A stretch of DNA of 7,277 nt from Comamonadaceae bacterium (lineage in GTDB: Bacteria > Pseudomonadota > Gammaproteobacteria > Burkholderiales > Burkholderiaceae_C), in NCBI GenBank assembly GCA_947451445.1, contig CANFZJ010000162.1, positions 1-7,277 of the forward strand, given 5' to 3'. Both the position numbers and the translations under genes were made by a program. This document shows, piece after piece, positions 5,363-7,277 of the stretch. Under the pieces are notes generated by a model. The model had not been told where the DNA came from, did not search any database, and worked only from the letters and a program-made list of their open reading frames with translations. Position 1 is the first letter of the stretch. The number at the start of each line of letters is the position of its first letter.

Positions 5363-5413
5363 CTAAATAAATAGCTGCTACCGCACATTTCACCTGCGCT
5401 AACGGCTCTTTTT
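5363..5413. repeat. Dispersed imperfect-palindrome repeat, copy 2
   Basis: A 51-bp element of the same family and length as the one at 2163-2213, core 5371-5406, begins ATAGCTGCT and ends CGCTAACGGC. It fills most of the 79-bp hemB-corA gap. Its arms (about 5372-5385 and 5393-5406) pair at 9 of 12 positions. Unlike copy 1 it ends in TTTTT (5409-5413), so on the plus strand it resembles a weak terminator for hemB. Confidence 0.75.
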
Positions 5414-5414
5414 A

Positions 5415-5420
5415 TATAAA
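5415..5420 (+). promoter_or_regulatory. Possible -10 box of the corA-like gene at the repeat edge
   Basis: TATAAA sits right after the repeat and ends 8 nt before the ATG, again compatible with a leaderless mRNA. No good -35 is seen; it would fall inside the repeat. Alternatively corA is read through from hemB. Confidence 0.3.
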
Positions 5421-5428
5421 CCACCACC

Positions 5429-6511
5429 ATGCGCATCTTCACCATCGTCGGCCACAGTGTGGAGGAGGTGGACTGCTTGCCGACGGCAGCCGTGCCCGGC
5501 GGCTTCGTTTGGATCGCCTGCACGCGCGACGCGTTTGAGGCCCAGCAAACGGCACTGCAGGCGACGCTGCAGCAGCTGTGCGGCGACACGTTGGTAGACC
5601 TGCATGTGTCCGACCTGCTCAACCCGCAGCTGCCCTCGCACTACGACTACACCTCGCAGTACGACCTGCTGGTGTTCCGCCGTCTGGCCGCCGGGCAACC
5701 GCAGGCCGACGCGAGCCCCCGTAAACGCAGCGGCCCGGCGATCTTGCGCCGCATCGACACCAGTCCGGTAGGCTTTGCGGTGTTTGACCAGGTGCTGCTG
5801 ACGGTGCACCCGGCCGACTGCGCCGTGCGCGACGGTTATGCGCACAAGCTGCTGGCCGCCAACGCGGCCGAGTCCAAGGCCGCGGGCGCACGCATGCCCG
5901 CCAGCCCGGCGGATTTGATGCTGCGCATCGTCAACCTGATGGTGGACGGCTTTCTGGACCTGCGCCGCGAGCTGACGCGCCAGCTGGACCACTGGCAAAC
6001 CGCGCTGCTGCAGCCCCAGGCCCGCTTCAGCAACTGGCCCGCGCTGCTGGACGCCCGGCTGACGCTGCACCAGCTGGACGAGGTGTGCGAAGACCAGCGC
6101 GCCGCCATCCAGGACTGGACCGAGGCGGTCAAGACCTGGCCCGACGCCGTGGATGCCTCTGGGGCCCGCGACCGCGAGCTGCTGCAGGTGCGTGGCCGCG
6201 ACGTGCTGGAGCACATCGAGCGCGTGGTGCGCCACGTGCAGCGGCTGGAGCAGGGGGTGGAGACAGCGGTGCAAATGCACTTCAACGCCCAGGGCAACCG
6301 CAGCAACGACATCATGCTGACGCTGACCGTGTTGACCGCCGTGTTTTTGCCGCTGAACCTGATTGCGGGCATTTTTGGCATGAACTTCGAGTTCATCCCC
6401 TTCGTCCACCAGCAGACCGGTTTCTGGTGGGCGATGGGCAGCATGGCGGTGATTGCGGCGGGGCTGCTGGGGGTTTTCTGGCGCAAGCGGTATTTGGCGC
6501 AGATTAAATAG
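5429..6511 (+). CDS. corA: CorA-family divalent metal ion transporter
   Basis: This 360-residue protein belongs to the homopentameric CorA Mg2+/Co2+ channel family (ZntB is a relative). It has a long cytosolic alpha/beta plus coiled-helix domain (1 to about 290). Two closely spaced C-terminal membrane helices follow (about 297-318 and 331-351), with the selectivity motif GMN at 317-319 at the end of the first. The context FLPLNLIAGIFGMNFEFIP is typical. A basic tail (WRKRYLAQIK) faces the cytosol. The loop between the helices reads FEFIPFVHQQTGFWW, without the acidic residue of the E. coli MPEL loop, so the exact cation (Mg, Co, Ni or Zn) is open. The start at 5429 opens into MRIFTI with no Shine-Dalgarno. 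It follows hemB by 79 bp. Its last 8 bp overlap the convergent REC-HPt gene. Confidence 0.92.
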   Translation: MRIFTIVGHSVEEVDCLPTAAVPGGFVWIACTRDAFEAQQTALQATLQQLCGDTLVDLHVSDLLNPQLPSHYDYTSQYDLLVFRRLAAGQPQADASPRKRSGPAILRRIDTSPVGFAVFDQVLLTVHPADCAVRDGYAHKLLAANAAESKAAGARMPASPADLMLRIVNLMVDGFLDLRRELTRQLDHWQTALLQPQARFSNWPALLDARLTLHQLDEVCEDQRAAIQDWTEAVKTWPDAVDASGARDRELLQVRGRDVLEHIERVVRHVQRLEQGVETAVQMHFNAQGNRSNDIMLTLTVLTAVFLPLNLIAGIFGMNFEFIPFVHQQTGFWWAMGSMAVIAAGLLGVFWRKRYLAQIK

Positions 6512-7190
6512 GGTTCGCTAAACAGAAGGCTTCTAGCGCCTGCTGCAGCGCAGCCAGTTCGGCGTTCAGGGCGACAGTTTGCTGCTGGTAGCCGGGCGTG
6601 GCGCATTGGCTGCTGGTGTTTTCCAGATCGCGGGCCAGGGCGACGACGGGCTCGGCGTGGAAGTTGGCGGCCAGGCCTTTGAGGGTGTGGGCCACCCGCT
6701 GGGCGGTGCTGGCGTCGGCGGCCGTGCTGGCCGCGACCAAGGCGGCGATCTGCCGGGGCCAGTCGTGGATAAAGTCCTGGGCGATGACGCCCACAATCCA
6801 CGGGTCGGCCTGGGCGATGGCGGCTGTGTAATCAAAAATGATAGCGACCTGTGCAGGTGGTATATGCGCTGGAAGGCTATTTAACACTTCACGCAGGCGG
6901 GCGGGTGGTACGGGCTTGGCCAGCAGTGCGTGCAGCCCGTCGCTCTGGTGCGGGTCGTCCCGGTAGATGCAGGTGGCCAGGCCCAGCACGGGGACCGAGG
7001 GCGCGGCCACGGTCCGCCCGGCATCCAGGTCCAGCACGACCAGGTCGGCGGGCAGCAGGGTGTCTAGCGGGGTCTGGCTGCTGTCCACGCGTACCCGGTG
7101 GCCCCATTGCTGCAGCAGGGCCAGCAGCAGGGCGTGGTTGCCGGGGCTGGTGGTGGTGTCCAGCAGCAGGATGTCGAGTGGCGCGGTCAT
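6504..7190 (-). CDS. REC-HPt phosphorelay protein with a degenerate receiver
   Basis: This 228-residue cytoplasmic protein has an N-terminal receiver-like domain (about 5-103). It keeps one pocket acid (D11), a candidate phospho-acceptor D54 in DLVVLDLDAG, and the conserved Lys in LLAKPV (K92). The usual second pocket acid is Thr12, and the domain is about 15-20 residues shorter than normal. A C-terminal HPt domain (about 125-225) carries the phosphotransfer histidine H168 in AHTLKGLAANF. The linker (about 104-121, NSLPAHIPPAQVAIIFDY) is encoded by a dispersed repeat. There is no output domain, so it probably relays phosphate or modulates a partner kinase. Its ATG overlaps the TGA of the gene to the right (ATGA), implying translational coupling. 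Its stop overlaps the corA end by 8 bp. Confidence 0.85.
   Translation of the reverse strand: MTAPLDILLLDTTTSPGNHALLLALLQQWGHRVRVDSSQTPLDTLLPADLVVLDLDAGRTVAAPSVPVLGLATCIYRDDPHQSDGLHALLAKPVPPARLREVLNSLPAHIPPAQVAIIFDYTAAIAQADPWIVGVIAQDFIHDWPRQIAALVAASTAADASTAQRVAHTLKGLAANFHAEPVVALARDLENTSSQCATPGYQQQTVALNAELAALQQALEAFCLANPI
6833..6884. repeat. Dispersed imperfect-palindrome repeat, copy 3, inside a coding region
   Basis: This 52-bp element has core 6841-6877, beginning ATAGC and ending GCGCTGGAAGGC, flanked by CAAAAATG and TATTTAA. It aligns with the copies at 2163 and 5363 with one extra base near the 3' arm. The two ends (TAGC and GCTA) are complementary. It is more diverged than the other two. 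It is read in frame within the REC-HPt gene, with AT-rich codons (TTA, AAT, ATA, ATT, TTT, GAT) unlike the surrounding GC-rich coding. Confidence 0.6.
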
Positions 7191-7277
7191 GCGTCTGGGA
7201 CGTCGGGGTCGTGCAGTTGCCGCATGATGGCCATGGCGTCGTCAAAGCGGGCAAAAAAGGCGTTCACGCAGGCCGGG
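7187..7277 (-). CDS. C-terminal 29 residues of an unidentified protein, cut by the right edge
   Basis: Read leftward from the edge, the frame gives PACVNAFFARFDDAMAIMRQLHDPDVPDA followed by TGA (7189-7187). The stop overlaps the start of the REC-HPt gene in an ATGA arrangement, the classic sign of translational coupling. That favours a two-component partner (sensor kinase, hybrid kinase or response regulator). The visible tail is short and helical and carries no diagnostic motif, so no function is assigned. Confidence 0.65.
   Translation of the reverse strand, partial: PACVNAFFARFDDAMAIMRQLHDPDVPDA

Noticed and set aside
5399..6409. 336-codon minus-strand frame opposite the corA-like gene
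   Set aside because: Antisense shadow; the plus strand encodes a clear CorA with GMN and two membrane helices.
2163..6884. Insertion sequence or CRISPR array
   Set aside because: The repeats are dispersed singles without a transposase, long terminal repeats or regular spacers.

Overview
The window looks like a Burkholderiales chromosome, most likely family Comamonadaceae (Rhodoferax/Acidovorax/Polaromonas-like). The evidence is the high GC, an S12 N-terminus beginning MPTINQLVRQGREVE, a Mg-type HemB, and short imperfect-palindrome repeats that I recall from genomes of that family. Apart from those repeats nothing looks mobile: there is no transposase, integrase, tRNA, rRNA or CRISPR array.

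Layout. Positions 1-4123 are read leftward. In transcription order they hold a HemJ/CopD-like membrane protein (4123-3695), a VanZ-family multi-spanning protein (3671-2577), a thioredoxin-like [2Fe-2S] ferredoxin (2566-2222), an alpha/beta hydrolase (2152-1526), a PBP5/6-type D-Ala-D-Ala carboxypeptidase (1419-262), and then the first 33 codons of rpsL (99-1), which has its own promoter and a strong Shine-Dalgarno. Spacings of 10 to 106 bp make the first five a plausible operon or two. hemB (4348-5349) and a CorA-type metal transporter (5429-6511) are read rightward. A REC-HPt phosphorelay protein (7190-6504) is read leftward, overlaps the 3' end of corA by 8 bp, and is translationally coupled by an ATGA overlap to a truncated gene entering from the right edge.

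Functional themes. The divergent hemJ-like/hemB pair suggests tetrapyrrole synthesis: HemB makes porphobilinogen, and HemJ would oxidise protoporphyrinogen. The carboxypeptidase trims peptidoglycan. The right edge is a two-component phosphorelay module.

The most interesting unexplained signals are two. First, the hemJ-hemB gap contains a complete small-RNA transcription unit on the minus strand: a -35/-10 promoter with a 17-bp spacer, about 114 nt with three stem-loops, and a textbook intrinsic terminator ending in eight U. Second, three diverged copies of one ~51-bp dispersed repeat occur in the window, and one lies in frame inside the REC-HPt gene and encodes the inter-domain linker. Several starts (hemB, the hemJ-like gene, corA) have no Shine-Dalgarno but a -10-like hexamer 7-8 nt before the ATG, as expected for leaderless mRNAs.
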